DNA from: Desulforamulus reducens MI-1
Lineage (GTDB): Bacteria > Bacillota > Desulfotomaculia > Desulfotomaculales > Desulfotomaculaceae
Assembly (NCBI RefSeq): GCF_000016165.1
Contig: NC_009253.1
Span: 2,266,332 to 2,330,331, forward strand
DNA length: 64,000 nucleotides
Reading direction: 5' to 3'
Part shown: one piece after another, positions 8,995 through 17,279 of the stretch
Numbering within the stretch: position 1 is the stretch's first letter
Layout: the number at the start of each line of letters is the position of its first letter
The notes under the pieces: generated by a model
Told to the model about the DNA's origin: nothing
What the model saw: the letters and a program-made list of their open reading frames with translations, nothing else
The model's database searches: none
Position numbers and translations under genes: made by a program

Positions 8995-9495
8995 TTATTG
9001 TTGTAATTTTTTAAGTATGGCTAATCTTGGGTCAATGGTTTCATTTTCGCAGTCACACTGCTTTATATTCAGGTTGCACCCGCACCCTTGGCATAAACCA
9101 CGGCAATCAGGTGAACAAACCACCCTCATGGGTATTTCCATTAACAACGACTTAATGACTTCCGGTTCAATGTTTAGGACATCCCCATCGAACCCAATTA
9201 TTTCGCCATCGGGATCTTGATGACCATTGCTCTTGCCATAGATCTCATCGATTGTTCCCTGTATTGTAAGTTGCACAGGTTCTAAACAACTTACACAGTC
9301 ACTGCTAACCACCGCTCTGGTCTGTCCCTTTACCAGAAATTGATTATTCTGGTTTATAACTTCTCCAGATACCTCCACAGCTCCAACAAATGAAAACCTT
9401 TGGCCGCTTACCGCCACACTGTCAATTTGCTCACTGACATGAAAGCTTATTTTCTCACCAGGGGCGTTCCTAATTTTTAGGATATTAATGATCAC
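8995..9495 (-). CDS. DUF177 (YceD-family) protein
   Basis: A 166-residue member of the DUF177/YceD family, which is regularly found next to rpmF and is linked to 23S rRNA accumulation in other bacteria; its biochemical role is unclear. A Cys pair (CVSCLEP) is mid-protein and a cysteine cluster near the end (CSPDCRGLCQGCGCN) probably binds a metal. The GTG start has AGGTGA upstream, and a strong promoter lies about 30 bases before it. Confidence 0.88.
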   Translation of the reverse strand: MIINILKIRNAPGEKISFHVSEQIDSVAVSGQRFSFVGAVEVSGEVINQNNQFLVKGQTRAVVSSDCVSCLEPVQLTIQGTIDEIYGKSNGHQDPDGEIIGFDGDVLNIEPEVIKSLLMEIPMRVVCSPDCRGLCQGCGCNLNIKQCDCENETIDPRLAILKKLQQ

Positions 9496-9526
9496 TTGTT
9501 ACAAGTCACCTCGATTAACAAAATTC

Positions 9527-9555
9527 ATTATATAAAGCGGGTAATTATTTGTCAA
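9527..9555 (-). promoter_or_regulatory. Sigma-A promoter of DUF177-rpmF
   Basis: The minus strand has a consensus TTGACA (9550-9555), a 17-base spacer and a consensus TATAAT (9527-9532). Both hexamers are perfect, so this should be a strong constitutive promoter, as expected for a ribosomal protein gene. Confidence 0.93.
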
Positions 9556-9653
9556 GGAAAATTACTGTATAATGGTAAACTGCTTTCTATGGTCTAAAGT
9601 AAAGCATTTCCATTTATATATATTCTAGGACTAATCCATGCAAAAATAACGGG

Positions 9654-10913
9654 GTGATACCAATTTTCTTTAAAATCCGCCGTCGGCTCACCAGAGTAAA
9701 CAAGCAAGAATACGCTTCCCTTTTTTGGATAGGACTGGTCATCTTATTTATTTGGGGAATGGTTATTCAGCCAAAAATTGTCTATGAAGGTTCGCTAAGC
9801 GGTTTGAAAGCTTGGTGGAATATTGTTTTCCCATCCCTTTTACCTTTTTTTATTGTCTCAGAAATTTTAATGAAATTAGGTCTGGTTCATTTTATGGGAG
9901 TATTGTTAGAGCCCATCATGCGACCGCTATTTAACGTTCCCGGGACCGGCGCCTTTGTTATGGTCATTGGTTTTACTAGCGGTTTTCCCATTGGCAGCAT
10001 GGTTACTGCTAACCTTCGCAAAGATAACCTCTGCACCCAACTTGAAGCCGAACGATTAATAAGCTTTACTAATAATTCCAGTCCTCTGTTTATGCTGACC
10101 GCAGTGGCTGTTGGCATGTTTGGGCGTCCTGAGCTAGGAGTTGTCATTGCCGGATCCCATTATTTGGCTAATTTAGTCCTAGGGCTTTTACTACGCTTTT
10201 ACGGTCCTAATGAGAGGAGCCTTATCGAAACCCCCGTCTCCAACCGTAGTATTAAAAACGCCTTCAAGGTATTGCTCTCTGGGGCTAAAGGAGGACCACC
10301 CCTGGGGCAACTTCTTGGAGAAGCCGTCGCCTCCTCTGTCAGCAAACTGTTGAACATCGGTGGGTTCATCATATTATTTGCAGTTATTATTCGACTACTC
10401 AGCCACTCGGGTATCATTGATCTTTTGGCCTCTATTTTGGGCCTGTTATTAATGCCACTGGGGATGTCTCCAGAAATATTGCAGGCCTTGGCCAGCGGCC
10501 TATTTGAAATGACCATTGGTACTAAGATGGTTGCTGAAGCCAATGCTTCAGAATTGCATAGATTAATGGCAGTGGCAATGATTTTGGGTTGGAGCGGGTT
10601 TTCAATTCATGCCCAAGTGGCATCCATGATTGCAAAGACCGATATTCGAATGGGAATATTTGTTTTTACCCGGATGGCCCATGCATCACTGGCAGCATTT
10701 TTTACTTGGTTGTTCTATGAACCACCGGGAAATTCTGCTACTCTGGTGGTGCCTTCACTGGCACCAGTGATCCATGAATTTTTCCACTCGCCCTTATTCA
10801 TCCTGATAGCCTCACTGTTATTAATGTTTGTTGCTCTGGTTTCTTTAATTATTTTAGGTATTTTAGTACACCTGCTTTCGCACTTTTATAAAAAAATACT
10901 GACACTCCATTGA
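9654..10913 (+). CDS. ylbJ: Sporulation integral membrane protein YlbJ
   Basis: A polytopic membrane protein of about 419 residues with many hydrophobic segments (LFWIGLVILFIWGMVI near 25, IILFAVIIRLLSHS near 240, LLLMFVALVSLIIL near the end). It carries the nucleoside-recognition/Gate-type repeats GFTSGFPIGSMVTANLRK and GTKMVAEA. YlbJ is needed for spore maturation in Bacillus. The start is uncertain: GTG at 9654 keeps the frame but has no clean Shine-Dalgarno site, and the GGGGTGAT overlapping it would better serve a rare ATT a few codons later. It is divergent from DUF177. Confidence 0.85.
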   Translation: MIPIFFKIRRRLTRVNKQEYASLFWIGLVILFIWGMVIQPKIVYEGSLSGLKAWWNIVFPSLLPFFIVSEILMKLGLVHFMGVLLEPIMRPLFNVPGTGAFVMVIGFTSGFPIGSMVTANLRKDNLCTQLEAERLISFTNNSSPLFMLTAVAVGMFGRPELGVVIAGSHYLANLVLGLLLRFYGPNERSLIETPVSNRSIKNAFKVLLSGAKGGPPLGQLLGEAVASSVSKLLNIGGFIILFAVIIRLLSHSGIIDLLASILGLLLMPLGMSPEILQALASGLFEMTIGTKMVAEANASELHRLMAVAMILGWSGFSIHAQVASMIAKTDIRMGIFVFTRMAHASLAAFFTWLFYEPPGNSATLVVPSLAPVIHEFFHSPLFILIASLLLMFVALVSLIILGILVHLLSHFYKKILTLH

Positions 10914-11043
10914 TCAAAATTCCCCCTTCAAAAAAGGTATTAGACCTATGGCTGTGGAAACAATAGTACATACTTAACATCTTTTAGCGTTCAGTTGGCA
11001 TGGCAAAATGCTGTCCTATTTCCATGCAGGGATGGTGAAGTCA

Positions 11044-13149
11044 ATGGCGGATTTATCCCCATTATTTACAGTAAATTCTGTAGCAATAATCGGGGCTTCT
11101 AAGAAGGCCGGTAAAGTCGGTAACGTGTTAATGAAGAATGTTATTAACAGCGGTTTTACCGGAAAAATATTTCCAGTTAATCCAAATGAATATGAAATCG
11201 AAGGTTTAACTTGTTTTTCAACATTGAGTGAGATTCCCAATCAAATTGACTTGGCTGTTGTATGCGTTCCTGCCCTCAATTGCCCAGAGGTATTAGAAGA
11301 ATGTGGAAAACATAGCATTAAGAATGCTGTGGTTATTTCTTCTTATTTTAGTGAAATCGGTCCCGAAGGTCTTCAGTTAGAAAAAAGACTGGTTTCTATT
11401 TGCAAAAAATATGGTATACATTTACTTGGCCCTAACTGCGAAGGCATGATGGACACTAGAATCCCGCTAAATGCATCCATTTCACCGTCTTTTCCAAAGC
11501 GAGGAGATATCGGTTTCATATCCCAGAGTGGCGCAATGTTATTATCTATTATGGACTGGTCCAGAACAGTCAGTTTAGGCTTTAGTCGGGTCTTTAGCTT
11601 GGGTAACAAAGCCGATGTAAGTGAAACAGACTTAATTAAATGTCTGGCCAATGACCCCCTAACAAAAGTCATCCTTTGTTATATTGAAGACGTTCAAAAG
11701 GGTAAAGAATTTTTAGAGGTAGCCAGTAAAGCTACCAAAAAAAAGCCTGTGATAATATTAAAATCCGGCACAAGCCAGGCAGGTACTTTGGCAGCTTCTT
11801 CTCATACCGGTGCACTGGTAGGAAGTGACCTGGCCTATGAGACAGCTTTTACCCAGGCTGGCATATTACGGGCCCGGACAATGACCGAATTATTCGACCT
11901 TGCTACCTGTTTCTCCTACCAACCCTTACCCCAGGGGGACCGGGTAGCCATTGTTACCAATGCTGGGGGGGCTGGTATTGTAGCCTCAGATACCATTGAA
12001 AATACTGGTCTGTCCATGGCGCGCTTTGAAAAGGAAACCTTGGATAACTTACGAGAACTTCTTCCTACGGAAGCAAATATTTATAATCCTATTGATGTTG
12101 TTTTCGATGCCAAAGCAGACCGCTATGCCTTCGCACTGGAAACCATATTAAATGACCCTAATGTGGACAGTGTGGTTATTTTGGTCTGCCCCACCGCAGC
12201 AGCAGACCCAGAGAACATCGCAGGTAAAATTATTGAATTACATAACAAACACCCGGATAAACCAGTATTTGCTGCCTATATGGGCGGGTTCGCACTGGCT
12301 GAAGGAGTAAAAATGCTCACCAGAGCAAAAATACCCACCTTCACTTTTCCCGAACCTGCCATTCACAGTATATCAGGCATGGTGAAGTACGCCCGCCATT
12401 CAGATCATGAAACAGAGGGTGAAGAAATTTCATACAATGACATAGACCCTAACCAGGTAAAGGCTGTTTTCTATGATGTCATTCGTGATCGTCGCAGCGT
12501 TCTCCTAGGAAGCGAAGCGGCAGTTGTGGCAGAAGCCTACGGAATTTCCACCGCTCCCATAAAATTAGCTATTACTCCAGAGGAAGCCATATCCCTGGCC
12601 GATACCATGGGGTACCCGGTTGTATTGAAGATAGCTTCACCAAAAATCATGCACAAAAGTGATGTCGGCGGCGTAAGAATTGGTTTGAATAACGCAGATG
12701 AAGTACACTCTGCATTTATCGATATTATTGAGAATGTACAACGGTATCTCCCCAGTGTTATTCCCCATGGTATTGAGGTTAGCAAGATGATGCCAAAGGG
12801 TACCGAACTTATAGTTGGCATGACACGAGATGTACAGTTTGGGCCACTTATCGCCTTTGGACTGGGAGGTATTTACGTTAACCTCCTCAAGGATGTCTCC
12901 TTTCGTCTGGCCAAGGGAATAACCCATGCAGAAATTGCTTCTATGATAGCAGAAACAAAGGCCTCTACCCTTTTGCGGGGCTTCCGCGGTGAAAGGCCTG
13001 CAGATCTTATGAGTCTTATTGATATGGTAGCCCGGGCAGCTAAATTAATTTCTGATTTTGATGAAATAAGCGAACTGGAAATCAATCCGCTTTTTGCCTA
13101 TCCAGACGGCTATGTCGCCCTGGATATTAAAATAACTATTGATCTGTAA
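11044..13149 (+). CDS. Acyl/acetyl-CoA synthetase, ADP-forming, fused alpha-beta
   Basis: A fused NDP-forming acyl-CoA synthetase of about 701 residues that interconverts acetyl-CoA (or another acyl-CoA), ADP and phosphate with the acid, CoA and ATP. Domains in order are a CoA-binding Rossmann domain (VNSVAIIGASKKAGKVG), succinyl-CoA-ligase-like domains with ISQSGAM and the phosphohistidine site SSHTGALVGSD, and a C-terminal ATP-grasp (GYPVVLKIASPKIMHKSDVG). I prefer the ATG at 11044, which has GGTGA five bases upstream; in-frame ATGs at 11008 and 11032 lack this. The gene downstream probably forms an operon with it. Substrate range cannot be read from sequence. Confidence 0.88.
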   Translation: MADLSPLFTVNSVAIIGASKKAGKVGNVLMKNVINSGFTGKIFPVNPNEYEIEGLTCFSTLSEIPNQIDLAVVCVPALNCPEVLEECGKHSIKNAVVISSYFSEIGPEGLQLEKRLVSICKKYGIHLLGPNCEGMMDTRIPLNASISPSFPKRGDIGFISQSGAMLLSIMDWSRTVSLGFSRVFSLGNKADVSETDLIKCLANDPLTKVILCYIEDVQKGKEFLEVASKATKKKPVIILKSGTSQAGTLAASSHTGALVGSDLAYETAFTQAGILRARTMTELFDLATCFSYQPLPQGDRVAIVTNAGGAGIVASDTIENTGLSMARFEKETLDNLRELLPTEANIYNPIDVVFDAKADRYAFALETILNDPNVDSVVILVCPTAAADPENIAGKIIELHNKHPDKPVFAAYMGGFALAEGVKMLTRAKIPTFTFPEPAIHSISGMVKYARHSDHETEGEEISYNDIDPNQVKAVFYDVIRDRRSVLLGSEAAVVAEAYGISTAPIKLAITPEEAISLADTMGYPVVLKIASPKIMHKSDVGGVRIGLNNADEVHSAFIDIIENVQRYLPSVIPHGIEVSKMMPKGTELIVGMTRDVQFGPLIAFGLGGIYVNLLKDVSFRLAKGITHAEIASMIAETKASTLLRGFRGERPADLMSLIDMVARAAKLISDFDEISELEINPLFAYPDGYVALDIKITIDL

Positions 13150-13181
13150 ACTTTATATCATTCAACAGCGAGGTGTTATTT

Positions 13182-14231
13182 GTGAAAAACCTCTATATAA
13201 TGGGTTCTGCCGGAAGTGGTAAGACTGCTTTAGCTGTGGGACTAGCTTTTAAGTTTCAACAACAAGGCTTTAAGGTAGCTTATTTTAAGCCAGTGGGAAC
13301 CTCCGCTGCAACCACCAAGGCCGATGAAGATGTCATCTTAATGAAAGAGTTATTAAAAATGGATATACCCCTTGAGGTCATCTCACCGACCATGGCCAGT
13401 CCTTTTTATTTGTCCAGGGGCAATTGTTCCAGCGAAATGCTACATACAATTAAGGAAACCTTTATGAAGGTCTCCGAGGGGGCAGACATCGTGATCATCG
13501 ACAGCTCACTATTCCCCCACGTAATGTGTACAGTTGGTTTAGATTCCGCTTCTCTAGCAGCCAAATTAAATGCCTCTGCCCTAAATTTGATTAATGCTAA
13601 GAATGATTATAGTTTGGACGAATTGGTTTTCTTTAATAAATATATCCAGGATAGAGGCGTCAGCATTCTTGGCAATATTTTTACTCATGTACCAAAGCCC
13701 CTTTGCGCCAAAATTGAAGGGATCTATAAACCTTTGTTAGATGAATTAGGCCTGCAAACCCTGGGAATTATTCCAAAGGTAAGAGAATTATCTTCTCCTT
13801 CAGTGGCTCAGATCTACGAATTGTTAGGTGGGGAATTATTAACCGGGAACCAAAACCTTGATCTTTTAACCGAGGATATCGTGGTTGGAGCGATGACCAT
13901 CGAAAGCGCCCTAGGCTATATGCGGCGGTCAAACAACAAAATTTTCATCATAGGTGGTGACCGTGCTGATATGGCTTTAGCCGCTCTGGAGACTAGCACG
14001 TCGGTCATCATTTTAACCGGGGGACTTTATCCCGATGTAAAGGTTATCAGCCGCGCAATTGAAAAGGGTGTGCCCGTATTGTTGGTCCATTATGATACTT
14101 ATAATACAATTGAACGTTTAAGTGAGCTGTCCGGTCGTATTACACCAAACAATGAAGATTGTATTAATAAGGCAATTGAAAATGTAGAACGCTATTGTGA
14201 TTGGCAAAGTATTATAAAAGGATTAAAATAA
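13182..14231 (+). CDS. BioD-like P-loop plus DRTGG domain protein
   Basis: A 349-residue protein resembling the N-terminal part of long phosphotransacetylases. A dethiobiotin-synthetase-like P-loop domain (GSAGSGKTALAVGLA near residue 9) is followed by a DRTGG domain from about 215 (MTIESALGYMRR, then FIIGGDRADM and VIILTGGLYPD). The catalytic phosphate acetyltransferase domain is absent. The GTG at 13182 is chosen because GAGGTG lies six bases before it; an earlier GTG overlaps that site. It sits 32 bases after the ADP-forming synthetase, so a regulatory or sensing role in acyl-CoA metabolism is plausible but unproven. Confidence 0.8.
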   Translation: MKNLYIMGSAGSGKTALAVGLAFKFQQQGFKVAYFKPVGTSAATTKADEDVILMKELLKMDIPLEVISPTMASPFYLSRGNCSSEMLHTIKETFMKVSEGADIVIIDSSLFPHVMCTVGLDSASLAAKLNASALNLINAKNDYSLDELVFFNKYIQDRGVSILGNIFTHVPKPLCAKIEGIYKPLLDELGLQTLGIIPKVRELSSPSVAQIYELLGGELLTGNQNLDLLTEDIVVGAMTIESALGYMRRSNNKIFIIGGDRADMALAALETSTSVIILTGGLYPDVKVISRAIEKGVPVLLVHYDTYNTIERLSELSGRITPNNEDCINKAIENVERYCDWQSIIKGLK

Positions 14232-14266
14232 AGAAATGGTTGGCAAATTTTGCCAACCATTTCTTT
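14230..14266. terminator. Bidirectional terminator
   Basis: A perfect 16-bp stem (AAAGAAATGGTTGGCA and its complement) between convergent genes. It starts at the stop codon of the DRTGG protein. The A-rich left flank and T-rich right flank allow it to work in both directions. Confidence 0.88.
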
Positions 14267-14315
14267 ATTACTTACATAATAAAATCGGAACTAATCAAAC
14301 TTATTAAATAACTAG

Positions 14316-14756
14316 TTACTTTCTCAGTTCATCTCTTCCTTGCTGAATTTCTTCAAGCATCTTGCTTAAATTACCCTCCAAGGACTGTAGAATTTCATCA
14401 GCATATCCTCTGGCACCATGACGAATCTGTGCTGCAACTTCTTCTGCTCGTTTAATCGTTTCTTGGCCCAATAGTTCCGCCTTTTTAACAATTTCATGGT
14501 CTTCTGCCCTTTGTTCTATCTCTCTTGACACATCTTCCAGCATCCGCTGGGCTTCTTTTTTAGACTCAGACAATACCTTGTCTCTTTCTTTGACAAGCCA
14601 CTTTGCCTGGCGAACTTCTTCAGGAAGCGAGGTGCGAATGCGATCAAGGTAGTCCAATACCTTATTTTCGTCTACCATGACTCGTTTGGTCATTGGCACC
14701 TTGGGGCTCTCCTCAATGAGTTCCTCCAGCTCATTCAGGATATTAAAGAGCTCCAC
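14316..14756 (-). CDS. Coiled-coil protein next to coaD
   Basis: A 146-residue, highly charged, helical protein. From about residue 45 to the end it is heptad-like with many Glu, Lys and Ala (SESKKEAQRMLEDVSREIE), resembling the b-subunit stalk of ATP synthases or V-type subunit E/H proteins. The GTG start has AAGGAGGG upstream. It follows coaD by 18 bases and rsmD before that, an arrangement seen in other clostridia. I do not recognise a specific function. Confidence 0.75.
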   Translation of the reverse strand: MELFNILNELEELIEESPKVPMTKRVMVDENKVLDYLDRIRTSLPEEVRQAKWLVKERDKVLSESKKEAQRMLEDVSREIEQRAEDHEIVKKAELLGQETIKRAEEVAAQIRHGARGYADEILQSLEGNLSKMLEEIQQGRDELRK

Positions 14757-14774
14757 AGTTATATCCCTCCTTGG

Positions 14775-15260
14775 TTATTTACCATAGCCATATTTGTCTT
14801 GTATTTTTTGAGCTACAATCTCTGGAACCATACCACTTAAGGAGCCTTTAAATGAGGCCACTTCCTTAACCGTTGTGGAACTAATGAAAGAATATTCTGC
14901 CCTGGTCATCAGATAAACAGTTTCAAGATCTGGTGCCAATTTTTTATTGGTTAAGGCAAAAATAAATTCATTTTCAAAATCTGAAAAGGCCCTAAGCCCG
15001 CGTACAATGGCAATGGCCCCCTGTTGCAATGCATAGGTTACGGTAAGGCCGTCAAAGGTGTCCACAACAATATTCGGATATTTTTTCAGAACATTTTTCA
15101 ATATTTCAACCCGCTCCTCCACCGAGAAAAGCGGTTTTTTTTGTGCATTTTTCGCCACTGCAACAATAAGACGATCAAAAAGTCCCACAGATCGTTCTAC
15201 GATATCCATGTGTCCATTGGTAACTGGGTCAAAACTACCGGGGTAAACTCCTATACGCAT
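14775..15260 (-). CDS. coaD: Phosphopantetheine adenylyltransferase
   Basis: Catalyses the penultimate step of CoA synthesis, ATP plus 4'-phosphopantetheine to dephospho-CoA. It has 161 residues, with the nucleotidyltransferase motif GSFDPVTNGH near residue 8 (the TxGH signature) and the second motif SFISSTTVKEVA near 125. It follows rsmD by 12 bases in the conserved rsmD-coaD pair. Confidence 0.96.
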   Translation of the reverse strand: MRIGVYPGSFDPVTNGHMDIVERSVGLFDRLIVAVAKNAQKKPLFSVEERVEILKNVLKKYPNIVVDTFDGLTVTYALQQGAIAIVRGLRAFSDFENEFIFALTNKKLAPDLETVYLMTRAEYSFISSTTVKEVASFKGSLSGMVPEIVAQKIQDKYGYGK

Positions 15261-15272
15261 CCATATTCCTCC

Positions 15273-15827
15273 TCAACTGGGAAGCCTATAGAATGTCAAC
15301 GCTGTATCGCCATACCGTTCTCTTCGAGTTGCGGTTAGATTTCCCACTAGATCCGGCGGCAGGTCCTTTTGGTCACTTTCCACCACCAATATCCCATCAC
15401 TGCTAAGCAGATGACACTCTTGAATTTTTTCTAGCGTAGGTACTTCAAAGCCTTTTTTATAGGGAGGATCAATAAAAATCAAATCAAAGGTTTCCTTTTT
15501 CCTTCTCATTATTAGGGTGGCCTGGCTTACATCAACCGTTAGTACCTCCGCCTTATCAAGTACATTACACATTCTTAGGTTGTCATAAATAATTCTAGCG
15601 GTATTCTTATCCCTTTCCACTAAAGTGGCTTTCTCTGCACCACGGCTCAAGGCTTCAATGGCAACAGCTCCCGTACCGCTAAATAAATCTAGGAAACGAC
15701 TGCCCGGTACATAGGAAGAAAGAATATTAAAAAGAGCCTCTCTTACCCTATCTGATGTAGGACGCGTGGTCATTCCCTTTGGACTTTTTAATTTTCGTCC
15801 CCTGGCAGTCCCAGCAATAATACGCAA
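15273..15827 (-). CDS. rsmD: 16S rRNA (guanine966-N2)-methyltransferase
   Basis: A 184-residue SAM-dependent methyltransferase. The N-terminus MRIIAGTARGRKLKSP is typical, the SAM motif FLDLFSGTGAVAIEALSRG is near residue 41 and the catalytic motif FIDPPYKKG near 118. It modifies G966 of 16S rRNA in the small subunit. Divergent from gpr; coaD lies immediately downstream. Confidence 0.95.
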   Translation of the reverse strand: MRIIAGTARGRKLKSPKGMTTRPTSDRVREALFNILSSYVPGSRFLDLFSGTGAVAIEALSRGAEKATLVERDKNTARIIYDNLRMCNVLDKAEVLTVDVSQATLIMRRKKETFDLIFIDPPYKKGFEVPTLEKIQECHLLSSDGILVVESDQKDLPPDLVGNLTATRRERYGDTALTFYRLPS

Positions 15828-16005
15828 TACTGAGATTTCCTTTCTTATGGTCTCTTGCTACCTTAACACACACTATTATAGCACACCATGTAAAAAAAAT
15901 CGATTTTTTTACAATTGAGACAACTTTTGTATAAATTGAATTTGGAAAGAACAGGATATAAAAGAACACTACCTATAACCACAAGGAAATTTTAAGGAGG
16001 TACCT

Positions 16006-16992
16006 ATGGATTCTAATTTTTTTAAAAATAACAACATCCACCTGGATCTGGCTGTCGAGGCCCGGGAGGTGGTACGGGGCCAAACAGGACAAGAAATACC
16101 TGGGTGTATTATGGAGAAGGAAACCTATGACAATGCCACAGTAACCATTGTTCGTATTGTGGAGAAATATGCCGAAGAAATTATGGGAAAACCCCAAGGC
16201 AACTATATTACCATAGAAGCCCCGGGCATTAGGGGAAATAATAAGCAGACCCATCAAGAACTGGTGGAAATCTTAAGTAAACAGCTGGCTTCTTTATTTA
16301 ACCTGCCAGAACACGCCAATGCCCTGGTGGTAGGATTGGGCAACTGGAATGCTACACCCGATGCCCTTGGGCCAAAGGTAGTGGGTATGACCCTTGTAAC
16401 CAGACATATGTACAACTATGCTCCGGAGGAGATCCACGGGGGTATGCGTTCTGTCAGCGCTCTTTCTCCTGGGGTTTTAGGCCTTACTGGCATTGAAACT
16501 GCTGAAATCATAAAGGGGGTTGTTGAACATGTTAAGCCTGAGCTTGTTATTGCAGTTGATGCTTTAGCCTCCCGTTCGGTAGAAAGGATTGGTACAACCA
16601 TTCAACTGGCAGATACCGGCATCGCGCCGGGTTCCGGCGTTGGTAACAAACGAACTGGTCTAAATAAGGAAACCTTAGGTGTCCCGGTCATTGCCATTGG
16701 CGTACCGACAGTGGTACCAGCCGCCATTATTGCTGGCGAAACCCTGGATCGCCTGGTGGCACAAGTGAAAGACAATCCCACATTACAAGGGGTGTATCAA
16801 AGTATAAACTCTGATACCTTCCAACCCATTGTTAATGCAATTTTACAACCCTATACTTCGGGCCAGCTTATGGTAACACCGAAGGAAATTGATTCGCTTA
16901 TTGAGAATACTGCTAAGATTATTGCCGGTGGTGTCTCCCTTGCCCTCCACCCGGCCATCAATGCAGAGGACTATAGTCAATATATCCATTAA
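16006..16992 (+). CDS. gpr: Spore germination protease Gpr
   Basis: A 328-residue aspartic endopeptidase that degrades small acid-soluble spore proteins during germination. Family motifs include LAVEAREVVRGQTGQEIPG near residue 12, GLGNWNATPDALGPKVV near 110, and AVDALASRSVERIGTTIQ near 185; the two Asp residues in TPDALGP and AVDALAS are the expected catalytic ones. It has a strong AAGGAGG seven bases before the ATG. Upstream, TGTATA (15928-15933) followed 18 bases later by CAGGATA resembles a sigma-G forespore promoter only loosely. Its presence marks a spore former. Confidence 0.96.
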   Translation: MDSNFFKNNNIHLDLAVEAREVVRGQTGQEIPGCIMEKETYDNATVTIVRIVEKYAEEIMGKPQGNYITIEAPGIRGNNKQTHQELVEILSKQLASLFNLPEHANALVVGLGNWNATPDALGPKVVGMTLVTRHMYNYAPEEIHGGMRSVSALSPGVLGLTGIETAEIIKGVVEHVKPELVIAVDALASRSVERIGTTIQLADTGIAPGSGVGNKRTGLNKETLGVPVIAIGVPTVVPAAIIAGETLDRLVAQVKDNPTLQGVYQSINSDTFQPIVNAILQPYTSGQLMVTPKEIDSLIENTAKIIAGGVSLALHPAINAEDYSQYIH

Positions 16993-17007
16993 ATTTATAC
17001 CCTAGGG

Positions 17008-17190
17008 TTAAAATTCAGCATAATTACCATGATCAGTTTTAGTTAGGGTGTCCGCACCAGTTGTGGTCTGAGTCAGGCCAATTTTGTTACTTTCGTCCAC
17101 ATGACCAATTTCCTGTCCCACTTCAAAGCGGTTGATATCCTTGGCCCTTTGATTAAGCAGGGACTTCTTTTCATCTTTGTTGATTGGCAT
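17008..17190 (-). CDS. Small hydrophilic protein, possibly spore-associated
   Basis: A 60-residue polar protein starting PINKDEKKSLLNQRAKDI, rich in Lys, Asp, Gln and Thr, with no membrane segment or cysteine. I start it at the ATG at 17190 because GAGGTGA lies seven bases upstream; the frame extends 15 codons further without a site. It converges on gpr, with 15 bases between the two stop codons. Composition and position suggest a small spore protein, but I recognise no family. Confidence 0.6.
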   Translation of the reverse strand: MPINKDEKKSLLNQRAKDINRFEVGQEIGHVDESNKIGLTQTTTGADTLTKTDHGNYAEF

Positions 17191-17253
17191 TTTTATCACC
17201 TCTATACTTATTATTTGGTAGGACTTAATCATCATACCAAGTAAATCTTAACA

Positions 17254-17279
17254 AAGGCGTGGTATTGCTACCACGCCTT
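17254..17279 (-). terminator. Terminator of recG
   Basis: An 11-bp perfect stem (AAGGCGTGGTA and its complement, loop TTGC) that begins inside the recG stop codon. The T tract after it on the minus strand is short and broken. Confidence 0.7.

Noticed and set aside
9545-9573. Plus-strand TATAAT at 9568-9573 as a promoter for ylbJ.
   Set aside because: No -35 hexamer at 16-18 bases; TTGTCA is only 13 bases away. The overlapping minus-strand promoter explains the sequence.
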